NCBI GenBank assembly: GCA_942492225.1
Contig: CALODS010000029.1
Location: 1 to 14,705, forward strand
Length of the DNA stretch: 14,705 bases
Source: JAFGTX01 sp942492225
GTDB taxonomy: Bacteria; Bacillota; Clostridia; Peptostreptococcales; Acidaminobacteraceae
Direction: 5' to 3'
The translations under genes were made by a program, and so were the position numbers. Within the stretch, counting starts at the first letter, position 1, and every line of letters begins with the position of its first letter. Under the pieces are notes generated by a model. That model did not search any database. It saw only the letters and a program-made list of their open reading frames with translations, and was not told the DNA's origin. Shown one piece after another: positions 14,422 to 14,705 of this stretch.

Positions 14422-14705
14422 CAATGTAATTCTAATATGGGAGATTTTTAGATGGTTATCTTATACTGGAATCATTTGTAGCTGTACTTTTTTTTGCGTT
14501 TATATCTTTTACAGTAACACAATTATTGTATTTTATAAAGGTGATGATGGTTATGTTATTGGTGCAGAACACGCATTCTTTAATTGTCTTTAGTAGGTGG
14601 ATTAGGTTGTGTACCAATTTTAATGTATCAAAGTGTAATCAGGACTTTTGACGGTAACACCAACAAACAAGTTTAATCAGGTCTATTAGGTGGCGTTTTG
14701 CAATA
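14422..14705 (+). other. Unidentified frame-disrupted coding remnant, probably a membrane protein
   Basis: No open frame of useful length survives here, but the sequence looks coding. One frame gives ESFVAVLFFAFISFTVTQLLYFI (from about 14470), a clear membrane helix. Another continues KGDDGYVIGAEHAFF, and a third gives GGLGCVPILMYQSVIRTF, interrupted by TAA near 14676. At least two frame changes are needed to join them. The order helix, charged loop, GG-rich helix loosely resembles small DUF1294-type membrane proteins, but key residues of that family are not evident and I do not claim it. It continues past the window end. Confidence 0.3.

Overview
The window looks like part of the chromosome of an anaerobic, fermentative, low-GC Gram-positive bacterium (Bacillota, Clostridia-like). 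The evidence is AT-rich DNA, strong AGGAGG-type ribosome binding sites, sigma-A-type promoters, an indolepyruvate:ferredoxin oxidoreductase for amino-acid fermentation, and two [FeFe]-hydrogenase-family proteins. I cannot name the genus from sequence alone.

Layout. Positions 1-317 hold the 3' end of a DUF502 membrane-protein gene. Positions 336-2691 hold iorA (with a one-base frameshift near 500) and iorB. Positions 2774-3874 encode a two-TM extracytoplasmic sensor protein with no output domain. Positions 3875-4199 form a gene-free, highly structured stretch that ends in a strong terminator and may be a small RNA or leader. Positions 4200-6167 encode a MutS2-like ATPase without an Smr nuclease domain. 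A P1-family self-cleaving aminopeptidase gene lies on the minus strand (6239-7165), followed by a flippase-like/LPG-synthase-type membrane protein gene (7298-8320).

The most interesting segment is 8321-8916. It is a tandem duplication of a roughly 280-bp unit with a 314-bp period and contains no convincing gene. Each copy has a near-consensus sigma-A promoter (TTGACT-17-TATACT), a Fur-box-like sequence over the expected transcription start, about 200 nt of nearly invariant sequence with C-rich unpaired tracts, and a 13-bp-stem intrinsic terminator. I read this as a pair of tandem, iron-(Fur)-regulated small RNAs, similar in organisation to PrrF1/PrrF2 of Pseudomonas and in C-rich style to FsrA of Bacillus. 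They converge on an iron-rich operon.

That operon (8930-13491, minus strand) encodes, in transcription order, a [2Fe-2S] thioredoxin-like protein, a sensory-type [FeFe]-hydrogenase with PAS domain, a SpoIIE/PP2C-type phosphatase and a monomeric group-B-like [FeFe] hydrogenase. The genes are separated by 1 bp, overlapped by 4 bp, and separated by 11 bp. A clear promoter with a palindromic operator candidate lies just upstream. The layout suggests a redox/H2-sensing module that signals through a phosphatase and shares a transcript with a catalytic hydrogenase.

Divergent from it is trmB (from 13654), broken by at least two frameshifts. The final 280 bases look like a frame-disrupted membrane-protein gene. 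The indels I could localise (iorA near 500, trmB near 14000) lie in six-base homopolymers, so sequencing or assembly error is as likely as true pseudogenisation.
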